Source: Streptomyces sp. KL109B (lineage in GTDB: Bacteria; Actinomycetota; Actinomycetes; Streptomycetales; Streptomycetaceae). Taken from it: a stretch of 64,000 nt of DNA. Of this stretch, positions 1 to 7,389 are shown piece after piece. Made by a program: the position numbers and the translations under genes. The stretch spans positions 434,001-498,000 of the forward strand of contig NZ_JASERL010000002.1 in assembly GCF_030766935.1 (NCBI RefSeq), read 5' to 3'. The stretch's first letter is position 1. Every line of letters begins with the position of its first letter. The notes beneath the pieces were generated by a model. The model worked only from the letters and a program-made list of their open reading frames with translations, ran no database searches and was not told the DNA's origin.

Positions 1-1638
1 CAGCACCCCGGCACGGTCATGGTGTCCGGCTACAGCTCCTGGTGGCCCGACACACTGATCTTCCGCTCGAAGGACAGCGGCGGCACGTGGACGAAGGCGT
101 GGGACTACTCCTCGTACCCGAACCGCGAGAACCGCTACACCATGGATGTCTCGTCGTCGCCCTGGCTGACCTGGGGCGGAAACCCGACACCTCCCGAGCA
201 GGCGCCAAAGCTGGGCTGGATGACGGAGGCGCTGGAGATCGACCCGTTCGACTCGAACCGGATGATGTACGGGACGGGCGCGACGATCTACGGAACGGAG
301 GACCTGGGCAAGTGGGACACGGGCGAGAAGTTCACGATCACCCCCATGGTGAAGGGACTTGAGGAGACGGCCGTCAACGACCTCGCCTCCCCTCCGACCG
401 GCGCCCCGCTGCTGAGCGCGCTCGGCGATGTCGGCGGCTTCCGCCACACGGACCTCACCAAGGTCCCGTCGATGATGTTCACCTCCCCCAACTTCACGAC
501 CTCCACCAGCCTCGACTTCGCCGAGTCCAAGCCGGACGTGGTGGTTCGCTCCGGCAACATCGACTCGGGCGCCCACGTCGCCCTCTCCAACGACAACGGC
601 GCCAACTGGCATGCGGCGGGCGCCGATCCGTCCGGTGTCACGGGCGGTGGCACGGTGGCGGTGTCGGCGGACGGCGGCCGGGTGGTGTGGAGCCCGGAGG
701 GCGGCGCGGACGTGCAGACCGGGACGGGCGGGGCCTGGACGGCGTCGAAGGGTGTCCCGGCGGGCGCGGTCGTGGAGTCCGACCGCAAGGACCCGTCGGT
801 GTTCTACGCCTTCAAGTCCGGGACTTTCTACGTCAGTTCGGACGGCGGCGCCACCTTCACGGCGAAGGCGTCCACCGGCCTCCCGACGGACGGCCCCGTC
901 CGCTTCAAGGCGGTGCCCGGCGCCAAGGGTGACATCTGGCTCGCGGGTGGCTCGACGCAGGGCGCGTACGGCCTGTGGCACTCGAAGGACGGCGGCGCCA
1001 CGTTCACGAAGGTGCCGGGGGTGGACCAGGCGGACACCATCGGCTTCGGCAAGGCGGCGCCCGACGCCACGTACCAGACCCTCTTCACGAGCGCGAAGAT
1101 CGGCGGTGTGCGAGGCATCTTCCGCTCGACGGACGCGGGTGTGTCGTGGACCCGCGTCAACGACGATGCCCACCAGTGGGGTTGGACGGGCGCGGCGATC
1201 ACGGGTGACCCGAGGGTGTACGGGCGGGTGTACGTGTCGACGAACGGGCGTGGTGTCATCTACGGCGACACGGCGGGCGGCGGCACGGACCCGGGACCGG
1301 ACCCTGAGCCGGTGGGTGGCTGCGCCGTCACGTACAAAGTCACCAACGAGTGGCCGGACGGCTTCCAGGCGGACGTGACACTGAAGAACACGGGTACGTC
1401 GGCGTGGACCGGCTGGTCGCTGGGCTGGTCCTTCGGGGACGGCCAGAAGGTGTCCCAGGCGTGGAACGCGCAGGTGTCCCAGTCGGGCACGTCGGTGACG
1501 GCGAAGAACGTCGACTGGAACGGGAAGGTGGCATCCGGCGGTTCGGTGTCGTTCGGCTTCACGGGTTCGCGGGAGGGAACCACGAATGCGAAACCGACGG
1601 CGTTCAAGCTGGGTGACCAGAGCTGCGCGTTGAACTGA
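1..1638 (+). CDS. Xyloglucanase-type glycoside hydrolase, GH74 with C-terminal CBM2 (5' end outside window)
   Basis: Open from the first base of the window with no start seen, so the N-terminal part is missing. The visible 545 residues carry repeated BNR/Asp-box blades of a beta-propeller (SKDSGGTW, SSDGGATF, SKDGGATF, STDAGVSW), typical of GH74 enzymes that cut the beta-1,4-glucan backbone of xyloglucan. A Gly/Pro/Asp linker (about residues 427-440) joins a C-terminal CBM2 of about 105 residues with its usual conserved Trp residues and flanking cysteines (GGCAV...DQSCALN), which binds cellulose. The product is presumably exported, but the signal peptide lies outside the window. The next carbohydrate-active gene is the rhamnogalacturonan lyase on the opposite strand, suggesting a small plant cell wall degradation locus. 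Family assignment is strong; exact specificity is inferred. Confidence 0.9.
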   Translation, partial: QHPGTVMVSGYSSWWPDTLIFRSKDSGGTWTKAWDYSSYPNRENRYTMDVSSSPWLTWGGNPTPPEQAPKLGWMTEALEIDPFDSNRMMYGTGATIYGTEDLGKWDTGEKFTITPMVKGLEETAVNDLASPPTGAPLLSALGDVGGFRHTDLTKVPSMMFTSPNFTTSTSLDFAESKPDVVVRSGNIDSGAHVALSNDNGANWHAAGADPSGVTGGGTVAVSADGGRVVWSPEGGADVQTGTGGAWTASKGVPAGAVVESDRKDPSVFYAFKSGTFYVSSDGGATFTAKASTGLPTDGPVRFKAVPGAKGDIWLAGGSTQGAYGLWHSKDGGATFTKVPGVDQADTIGFGKAAPDATYQTLFTSAKIGGVRGIFRSTDAGVSWTRVNDDAHQWGWTGAAITGDPRVYGRVYVSTNGRGVIYGDTAGGGTDPGPDPEPVGGCAVTYKVTNEWPDGFQADVTLKNTGTSAWTGWSLGWSFGDGQKVSQAWNAQVSQSGTSVTAKNVDWNGKVASGGSVSFGFTGSREGTTNAKPTAFKLGDQSCALN

Positions 1639-1648
1639 CCGCTCTCGG

Positions 1649-1876
1649 TCAGGACGGGCGCTGAGCGGACTTGTAGGCGGCGATGAGTTCCGCCAGTTCC
1701 TCGCGCAACGCCGCCAGGATCCCGGGCTGTTCGGGGCCCGCCGGGTCGAGCAGGTGGATGTCGGTGCCGGGGTGCCGACGGAAGCCGGCGTGCTCCCACA
1801 TCGCCGCGATCCTGGCGGTCGCGTCCTCCCACTGCTCGGGGCCGACCCGGGCGTTCCCCTCGGGCCGCTCCGTCAT
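1649..1876 (-). CDS. Small hypothetical protein
   Basis: A 75-residue protein if started at the ATG beginning MTERPEGNARVG; the frame stays open upstream to 1966. It is acidic and probably helical (EQWEDATARIAAMWEHAG, then ILAALREELAELIAAYKSA). It runs tail to tail with the xyloglucanase gene, only 10 bp away. I do not recognise a family. Codon use looks like that of true genes here, and the product resembles the many small uncharacterised Streptomyces proteins. Start choice is uncertain because no strong ribosome binding site was seen. Confidence 0.55.
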   Translation of the reverse strand: MTERPEGNARVGPEQWEDATARIAAMWEHAGFRRHPGTDIHLLDPAGPEQPGILAALREELAELIAAYKSAQRPS

Positions 1877-2005
1877 CGCGGGCCTGTCCGAGGCGGTGGC
1901 CCACTTGTGCCGCCGCTGCCGCTCCGCCACCGAGACCGTCCACTCGAATTGGCGCCTACCGGCCACGGCGCGAACGCCCCGTGGCCGGCGGCCCGTCCCG
2001 GAGAC

Positions 2006-3898
2006 CTACGGAGTGGTGATGGTCGGCCGCGGCGCCGTCGCCATCTTGTTGCCGATGAAGAAGCTGGGGTGCGGCGGCTGGTTGTACGCGGTGTTCTGCC
2101 AGGCCAGACCCGTGCGGTACATGGTGTCGTGCAGGAGTGTGGTGATGCGGGTCGACGTCTGGACGGGCGTCGAGTAGATCCGCAGGGCTGTGTTGTTGGT
2201 GGTCGGCCAGACGACCTCCTCGCGCCAGTCACCGAGGATGTCTCCGGAGAGGGACGGTGTGGCCTTGGTGCCGTTGTTGGAGTGGACGCCGGACCCGGTC
2301 AGGAGGCGGGTGTCGGAGGACGTGCCGTACTTGTCGATGTGGGTGCCGTCGAGGAGTTCACGGGTGGTGTCTCCGTCCCACCAGGACAGGAAGTTGGTGG
2401 AGGACGGCTTGCGGCCCTTCGTCGCGCCCGCCTCGTCGCGGATCGAGGAGTCGGAGGACGACCATGCCTCGGCGCCGTCGTTGCCCGAGTAGATGTCCCC
2501 GGCGACGCCGCGGCCGTTGTCGCAGCAGGCGGCGAGCTTCCACTTCACGGCGCCGTTGGCGGGGTTGATGTAGAGCGCGGCGGGCTGCGACGTGGACTCG
2601 GAGACCTTGTAGTACTCCAGGCCGGAGGAGGACGGGTCGAGGTCGCCGAGGTGCTGCGCGTCACCGTGCCCGGTCTTCGTCGTCCACAGCCCGTTGCCGT
2701 TGTCGTCGACGGCCATCGCGCCGTAGACGATCTCGTCCTTGCCGTCGTTGTCGACGTCTCCGACGGAGAGGCTGTGCGAGCCCTGACCGTCGTACCCCTT
2801 ACCGGAGTTGGTGGAGGAGTTGGTGTCGAAGGTCCAACGGCGCGTGAACTTGCCGTCGCGCCAGTCCCAGGCGGCGATGACGCTGCGCGTGTAGTAGCCG
2901 CGCGCCATGATGAGCGAGGGCCGGGCGCCGTCGAGGTACGCCGTGCCCGCGAGGAAGCGATCGACCCTGTTCCCGTACGAGTCTCCCCACGACGACACCG
3001 TGCCGCGCCCGGGAACGTAGTCGACGGAGCTCATGGCGGCGCCGGTCTGCCCGTTGAACATGGTGAGGTACTCGGGCCCGGAGAGTACGTATCCGCTCGA
3101 ATTCCGGTAATCGGCCGACGAGTTGCCGATGACGGTTCCCTTACCGTCCTTCGTCCCGTCGGAGGTCTTCATGGCGACCTCGGCCTTGCCGTCGCCGTCG
3201 TAGTCGTACGCCTGGAACTGGGTGTAGTGGGCGCCCGAGCGGATGTTGCGGCCGAGGTCGATCCGCCACATCCGCGTCCCGTCGAGCTTGACGGCGTCGA
3301 CGTACGTGTTGCCGGTGTAGCCGGACTGCGAGTTGTCCTTGGCGTTGGTGGGCTGCCACTTGAGGACGAATTCGAGGACGCCGTCGCCGTCGAGGTCCGC
3401 CACGGAGGCGTCGTTGGCCTCGTAGGTGTAGGCGACGCCGTCCGGTGTCGTGCCGCCCGCGGGCGGGGAGATCGGTACGTCCTTGTAACCGGACCGGAAC
3501 TGGATGGCGTGCGGCGAGTCGGCCTGCTCGACGCCGTTCACGACGGCGCGGACCGTGTAGTCGGCGGAGTTGGGCGCGCCCTCGTGGAAGTAGTTCGTGG
3601 AGCCGGTGATGGGCGTCGAGTTGACCTTCGTGCCGGCGCGGTAGACGTTGAACGCCACGTTGTCCGGGTCGGTGCCGAGCCACCGCCAGCTGACCAGGTT
3701 CCCCGTGCCGGTGTAGACGCTGACAAGGCCGCGGTCGAGGGCTTCGGCCTGGCGGGCGGTGGCGGCGGAGGCGTTGTCGGAGGGCAGGAACGTGAGCGCG
3801 GTTCCGGCGAGGGCGGCGGCCGTGGCGGCGGCGAGCAGCAGACTGCGGCGTCTGCGGTGGGGTCTTTGGTACGGCGGGCGGGGGCGGGACCGGGACAT
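2006..3898 (-). CDS. Secreted rhamnogalacturonan lyase, PL11 family
   Basis: Predicted 630-residue enzyme that cleaves rhamnogalacturonan I of pectin by beta-elimination outside the cell. The N-terminus has an arginine-rich stretch (QRPHRRRRS), a hydrophobic segment and an Ala-Xaa-Ala region near residue 45, consistent with Sec or Tat export. The mature part begins with the fibronectin-like beta domain of PL11 (RGLVSVYTGTGNLVSWRWLG). It then shows several calcium-loop motifs on an eight-bladed propeller (DLDGDGVLEFV, DYDGDGKAEVA, DVDNDGKDEIVYG) and ends in the conserved HPSFFIGN region. The ATG at 3898 has an AGGAG site upstream; longer frames would run into the WYL regulator. No carbohydrate-binding module is attached. 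About 47 bp separate it from the upstream WYL gene. Confidence 0.9.
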   Translation of the reverse strand: MSRSRPRPPYQRPHRRRRSLLLAAATAAALAGTALTFLPSDNASAATARQAEALDRGLVSVYTGTGNLVSWRWLGTDPDNVAFNVYRAGTKVNSTPITGSTNYFHEGAPNSADYTVRAVVNGVEQADSPHAIQFRSGYKDVPISPPAGGTTPDGVAYTYEANDASVADLDGDGVLEFVLKWQPTNAKDNSQSGYTGNTYVDAVKLDGTRMWRIDLGRNIRSGAHYTQFQAYDYDGDGKAEVAMKTSDGTKDGKGTVIGNSSADYRNSSGYVLSGPEYLTMFNGQTGAAMSSVDYVPGRGTVSSWGDSYGNRVDRFLAGTAYLDGARPSLIMARGYYTRSVIAAWDWRDGKFTRRWTFDTNSSTNSGKGYDGQGSHSLSVGDVDNDGKDEIVYGAMAVDDNGNGLWTTKTGHGDAQHLGDLDPSSSGLEYYKVSESTSQPAALYINPANGAVKWKLAACCDNGRGVAGDIYSGNDGAEAWSSSDSSIRDEAGATKGRKPSSTNFLSWWDGDTTRELLDGTHIDKYGTSSDTRLLTGSGVHSNNGTKATPSLSGDILGDWREEVVWPTTNNTALRIYSTPVQTSTRITTLLHDTMYRTGLAWQNTAYNQPPHPSFFIGNKMATAPRPTITTP

Positions 3899-3945
3899 CG
3901 GCGCTCCTGGGGGTGTGGGTCGGCGGGTGCGGTCGTGTGCGTTCC

Positions 3946-4965
3946 TCAGTTGCCGCCGTGGGGTGAAGGGTTGCCGGTCGCGGGGCGGCCGCCCGCGTAG
4001 GTGTGCGCCAGCACGCGCACCGTGGCCGCGATCCGCTCGCGCAGCTCCACCGGTTCCAGCACCTCGATGTCCGCGCCGAGGCGCAGGAACTCGTCGTGGG
4101 CGTGGCCCACCGACTCGATGGGCAGCCGGGCGCGCAGCCTGCCGTCGGCTCCGGTACGGCCGGTGGCACGCGCGGCCCGCGCCGCGGCCCCGCCGAGCCG
4201 GTCGACGGCGCCGGGAGCGAGGAGTACGACGGCCTCGCCGGTGTGCAGACGCCGATGGAACTCCGCCTGATGCGCCGCCCAGAACACGGCCAGATCGAAC
4301 CCGTCCGGCGCACTGAACTCCTCTTCTGTGGCCCGAAGTTCCAGAATCTGATCGACGCGGTACACCCGGGGACCACCCGCCCCACCCGTCCCGGCCGACG
4401 CCACGACGTACCAGCGGCCGGCCTTGAGCACGAGCCCGTACGGCTCCAACCGCCGCTCCACGTCGGTCGGTTCGCGCCAGCGGCGGTACGTGACGTGCAG
4501 GGCCCTCCGGTTCCACACGGCGTCCGCGACGGCGGGCAGATACGCGGCGGCGCCGTCGTCCTCCTCCGCGTACCAGCCGGGCGCGTCGAGGTGGAAGCGG
4601 GCGCTGACGCGGTCGGCGTGCGCGCGCAGTTCGGCGGGGAGCGCGGCCCGCACCTTCAACTGGGCGGCGGCCAGCACCGGCCCGAGCCCCAGGTCCGCGG
4701 CGGGCCCCGGCACCCCGGCGAGGAACAGCGCCTCCGCCTCGTCGGCGGTGAGGCCGGTGAGCCGGGTGCGGTAGCCGTCGACGAGCCGGTAGCCACCCGC
4801 GTGCCCGGCGTCGCCGTACAGCGGGATCCCGGCGGCGTGCAGCGCGTCGACGTCCCGGTACACGGTGCGGACGGACACCTCCAGCTCGGCGGCGAGTTGG
4901 GCGGCGGTCATCAGCCCCCTGGTCTGCAGCAGAAGCAGAATCGAGACGAGCCTCCGCGCCTTCAT
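3946..4965 (-). CDS. HTH/WYL-domain transcriptional regulator (YafY/PafC type)
   Basis: A 339-residue DNA-binding regulator. Residues 1-60 form an HTH_11 domain (MTAAQLAAELEVSVRTVYRD), followed by a WYL sensor domain (EPYGLVLKAGRWYVVA, a variant of the WYL motif) and a C-terminal WCX extension (VLEPVELRERIAATV). Proteins of this type bind small ligands or nucleic acid and often repress a divergent neighbour. The ATG at 4965 (MKARRLVSILLLLQ) was chosen because the HTH starts there; the frame is open further upstream through the operator. It is divergent from the gene at 5034, and a perfect 11-bp inverted repeat sits between them, the likely self and target operator. Confidence 0.9.
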   Translation of the reverse strand: MKARRLVSILLLLQTRGLMTAAQLAAELEVSVRTVYRDVDALHAAGIPLYGDAGHAGGYRLVDGYRTRLTGLTADEAEALFLAGVPGPAADLGLGPVLAAAQLKVRAALPAELRAHADRVSARFHLDAPGWYAEEDDGAAAYLPAVADAVWNRRALHVTYRRWREPTDVERRLEPYGLVLKAGRWYVVASAGTGGAGGPRVYRVDQILELRATEEEFSAPDGFDLAVFWAAHQAEFHRRLHTGEAVVLLAPGAVDRLGGAAARAARATGRTGADGRLRARLPIESVGHAHDEFLRLGADIEVLEPVELRERIAATVRVLAHTYAGGRPATGNPSPHGGN

Positions 4966-4988
4966 GAGCACTTCACCGACTTCCCTGA

Positions 4989-5015
4989 CTTCACTGACAC
5001 AGGATGTCAGTGAAG
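4989..5015. promoter_or_regulatory. Perfect 11-bp inverted repeat, probable operator of the WYL regulator
   Basis: CTTCACTGACA, 5-bp spacer CAGGA, then TGTCAGTGAAG. The arms are exact reverse complements. It lies 24 bp from the start of the WYL gene on one side and 19 bp from the start of the divergent gene on the other, so a bound dimer could block both promoters. That it is bound by the WYL regulator is inferred from position. Confidence 0.75.
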
Positions 5016-5033
5016 CGGCCCTACTGTCCCGGC

Positions 5034-5558
5034 ATGACATTCCAGGAGACGAAGACCACCGCACACGCCGACACCTCTCACGACAGCACCCCGCACGGCA
5101 GCACCCCGCACGACTTCGACTTCCTCTTCGGCGAGTGGGACGTCGCGCATCGCCGCCGCCTCGACTTCCTCGCCCCGGACAGCGGTTGGGAGGAGTTCAC
5201 GGCGACGAACCGCTGCTGGAGCCTGTTCGGCGGCGCCGCGAACATCGACGAGATGCCGGTGCCCACGCAGGGCTGGACCGGCCTCACCCTCCGCCTCTTC
5301 GACCCGGCGACCCGCACCTGGTCCCTGAACTGGTCCACCGACCGCACGGGCCGCCTCTTCCCTCCGGTGATCGGGGAGTTCGCGGACGGACGCGGCGCGT
5401 TCTACGGAGACGACACCCACGACGGGCGGGACGTACGGGTGCGGTTCACGTGGTCCGGAATCAGCGCGACGACCGCACGCTGGGAGCAGTCGTTCTCCGT
5501 CGACGAGGGCCGGACATGGCTGCTGAACTGGACGATGGCGTTCACGCGACGCGGGTGA
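5034..5558 (+). CDS. Small DUF1579-like / lipocalin-like protein under WYL control
   Basis: A 174-residue soluble protein, divergent from the WYL regulator. After a low-complexity His/Thr/Ser-rich N-terminus it reads DFLFGEWDVAHRR, then a series of beta strands ending FTWSGISATTARWEQSFS and TWLLNWTMAF. This resembles small beta-barrel proteins of the DUF1579 kind, usually of unknown role. An in-frame ATG at 5004 would lie inside the inverted repeat, so 5034 is preferred. There is no ribosome binding site before it; TACTGT (5022-5027) ends exactly six bases upstream of the ATG, the geometry of a leaderless transcript. Family name is tentative. Confidence 0.75.
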   Translation: MTFQETKTTAHADTSHDSTPHGSTPHDFDFLFGEWDVAHRRRLDFLAPDSGWEEFTATNRCWSLFGGAANIDEMPVPTQGWTGLTLRLFDPATRTWSLNWSTDRTGRLFPPVIGEFADGRGAFYGDDTHDGRDVRVRFTWSGISATTARWEQSFSVDEGRTWLLNWTMAFTRRG

Positions 5559-5607
5559 ACGTGCGTCACGAACACCCCGCCGGGCGGGCTGTGCCCCGGC
5601 CCCCGCG

Positions 5608-5913
5608 TCAACTCACCCCGTGCGCCACCGCCAACGCCTCCACCTTCTCCGCCAGCCCGAAGTCCTTCGCCGTCACCACCCCACCCGCATCGTGTGTGTT
5701 CACGGTGAGGGTGACCGTGTTGTAGCCGAGGACGAGGTTCGAGTGGTGGTTCAGGTCCTCCTGGGCCTGGGCGATGTGCACGACCAGTGCCGCCGCCGCG
5801 AAGTGCGAGGCCAGGCGGTACGTACGTGTGATGGCGTCGCCGTCTAGGGACCAGCCGGGCAGTTCGGCGAGGCGGTCCTCGATGTCCTTCTGGGAGAGCG
5901 GTTCCGTAGCCAT
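5608..5913 (-). CDS. Pterin-4a-carbinolamine dehydratase (4a-hydroxytetrahydrobiopterin dehydratase)
   Basis: A 101-residue protein, the normal length for PCD/DCoH. It dehydrates the 4a-hydroxy pterin formed by aromatic amino acid hydroxylases, recycling tetrahydropterin in the cytoplasm. The active-site region is clear: HIAQAQEDLNHHSNLVLGYN contains the catalytic HH pair, followed by TLTVNTHDAGGVVTAKDF with the third conserved His. A GGAGG site precedes the ATG. It is divergent from the XRE regulator by 39 bp. No phenylalanine hydroxylase gene is near, so its partner must be elsewhere. Confidence 0.93.
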   Translation of the reverse strand: MATEPLSQKDIEDRLAELPGWSLDGDAITRTYRLASHFAAAALVVHIAQAQEDLNHHSNLVLGYNTVTLTVNTHDAGGVVTAKDFGLAEKVEALAVAHGVS

Positions 5914-5952
5914 GCCTCCAGCGTGCCACCGGAACCGGGTTACGGTCTTCCC

Positions 5953-6768
5953 ATGACGTCACAAGTGGGCGCGCTGCTGCGCGACTGGCGGGAACGGCGG
6001 CGGATCAGCCAGCTGGAGCTCGCGTTGCGCTCCGACTCCTCGGCCCGGCACATCAGCTTCGTGGAGACGGGCCGCTCCCGCCCCAGCGAGGACCTGGTGC
6101 TGCGGCTCGCCGAACACCTCGACGTACCGATGCGCGAGCGCAACGCCCTGCTCCTCGCGGCGGGCTACGCCCCACGCTTCACGCAGACCCCGCTCGACGA
6201 CCCCGCGCTCGACGTGCTGCGCGAGGGGCTCGACACCCTGCTGCGCGGCTACGAGCCCTATCCGGCGTTCGTCGTCGACGGGACGTACAACGTGATCGCC
6301 GCGAACAACGGCCTCGCGATGCTCATGTCCGAACTGCCCGAGCACCTGCTCACCACCCCGCTCAACGCGATGCGCCTCGCCCTGCACCCGGAGGGCCTCG
6401 CCCCGCGGATCCGGAACCTGGGCGCGTGGCGGGGGCACCTGCTGGAGCAGATGACGCGGCAGATCGCGCTGACCAGGTCCGACGCGCTGCGGGAGCTGTA
6501 CGAGGAGGTGGCCGGGTATCCGATGCCGGAGACCGACGACGACGGGGACGCCGGGGACGCCGGGGACGCCCACCCCGAAAGCGCCGACCCCCTGCCGTTC
6601 TTCGCCCTCCCCATGGTCATCGAGCACGAAGGGCACGTGCTGTCGTTCGTATCGTCCATCTCGACCTTCAACACCCCGATGGACGTGACCGTCGCCGAGC
6701 TGGCCGTGGAGACGCTCCTCCCGGCCGACCCGGCGACCGTCAAGTACCTTCAGTCCACTATGAGTTGA
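5953..6768 (+). CDS. XRE-family regulator with MmyB-like ligand-binding domain
   Basis: A 271-residue regulator. Residues 1-70 are a helix-turn-helix (LLRDWRERRRISQLELALR, then HISFVETGRSRPSEDLVLRL). The remainder matches the MmyB-type domain (ALDVLREGLDTLLRGYEPYPAFVVDG, MRLALHPEGL, TPMDVTVAELAVETLLPAD), a PAS-like fold thought to bind fatty acyl or aromatic ligands. A short Gly-Asp-Ala repeat (DGDAGDAGDAH) is inserted near residue 200. TACGGT (5941-5946) sits six bases before the ATG and no ribosome binding site is seen, so the mRNA is probably leaderless. Such regulators often control an adjacent dehydrogenase; here the likely targets are the divergent dehydratase or the convergent membrane protein, but this is not shown. 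Confidence 0.88.
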   Translation: MTSQVGALLRDWRERRRISQLELALRSDSSARHISFVETGRSRPSEDLVLRLAEHLDVPMRERNALLLAAGYAPRFTQTPLDDPALDVLREGLDTLLRGYEPYPAFVVDGTYNVIAANNGLAMLMSELPEHLLTTPLNAMRLALHPEGLAPRIRNLGAWRGHLLEQMTRQIALTRSDALRELYEEVAGYPMPETDDDGDAGDAGDAHPESADPLPFFALPMVIEHEGHVLSFVSSISTFNTPMDVTVAELAVETLLPADPATVKYLQSTMS

Positions 6769-7177
6769 CCCGCGTCGAGCGCAGCGCCACGTGCTGGAGC
6801 CCCGCCAGCGCGCCCACCACCACGGCCTGCGCCGGCACCCACACCGCCCCGGCCGTGCTCGGCTCCAGCCACGCGAAGAGCGCGATGAAGCTGAGTACCG
6901 TCCACGCGAGGTTCGCCTCGATCACGGTGCGTACGCCGAGCGCGGGCGGGTTGCCGCCTGCGGCCAGGGCCCCGACGGCGGCACCGTACGCGATGAGCCC
7001 GATGCCGAGGCCGAGCATCAGCCCCGGGTCGATACCGAGGAACCGGCCGATCGGGCCGGACGCGACGGCGTAGGCGATGCCGTTGAGAACGGTGCCGGCG
7101 GCGTCGAAGGCGAGGACGCGGCGCAGCCAGGAGGTAACGGACCGGGGCGGGGCCGTGGTGAGCGTAGTGGCGGACAT
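6758..7177 (-). CDS. Four-helix integral membrane protein of unknown function
   Basis: A 139-residue protein with four predicted membrane segments: FDAAGTVLNGIAYAV, MLGLGIGLIAYGAAVGALA, LAWTVLSFIALFAWL and VWVPAQAVVVGALAG. It resembles small actinobacterial membrane proteins with no assigned role. The start was taken at MSATTL rather than at the MILM three codons earlier; either is possible. Its 3' end overlaps the end of the convergent XRE gene by 11 bp. The intergenic space upstream of it is shared with narG. Confidence 0.8.
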   Translation of the reverse strand: MSATTLTTAPPRSVTSWLRRVLAFDAAGTVLNGIAYAVASGPIGRFLGIDPGLMLGLGIGLIAYGAAVGALAAGGNPPALGVRTVIEANLAWTVLSFIALFAWLEPSTAGAVWVPAQAVVVGALAGLQHVALRSTRVNS

Positions 7178-7260
7178 CAGGATCACCCTCCGTCGTCGAA
7201 TCGGTCACCGGCACTCCCGTACCGGTTCCACCACCCTGCCCGCGCCCCACTGGCGGGTCG

Positions 7261-7277
7261 ATTACTCCCGGGGTAAT
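7261..7277. promoter_or_regulatory. Near-perfect 17-bp palindrome upstream of narG
   Basis: ATTACTCCCGGGGTAAT reads the same on both strands except at one symmetric pair. It is AT-rich at the arms in an otherwise very GC-rich spacer and lies about 112 bp upstream of the narG start and 83 bp upstream of the divergent membrane protein start. The size and position suit an operator for nitrate or oxygen control, but I do not recognise it as a known Streptomyces box. Confidence 0.45.
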
Positions 7278-7389
7278 GAGGCCTCACCAGCCTCATCCAC
7301 CTCCACTCACCTCATACGGACTCCGCCGAGATGTGCCCGCGCCGCACGGCCATTAGCGTGCCCAGAACGGGACATCGAGGGAGCTAACG

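Noticed and set aside
1754..4000. 748-codon open frame on the plus strand
   Set aside because: It is the antisense shadow of the rhamnogalacturonan lyase gene, Val/Gly/Arg-rich with no domain, a usual effect of high GC.
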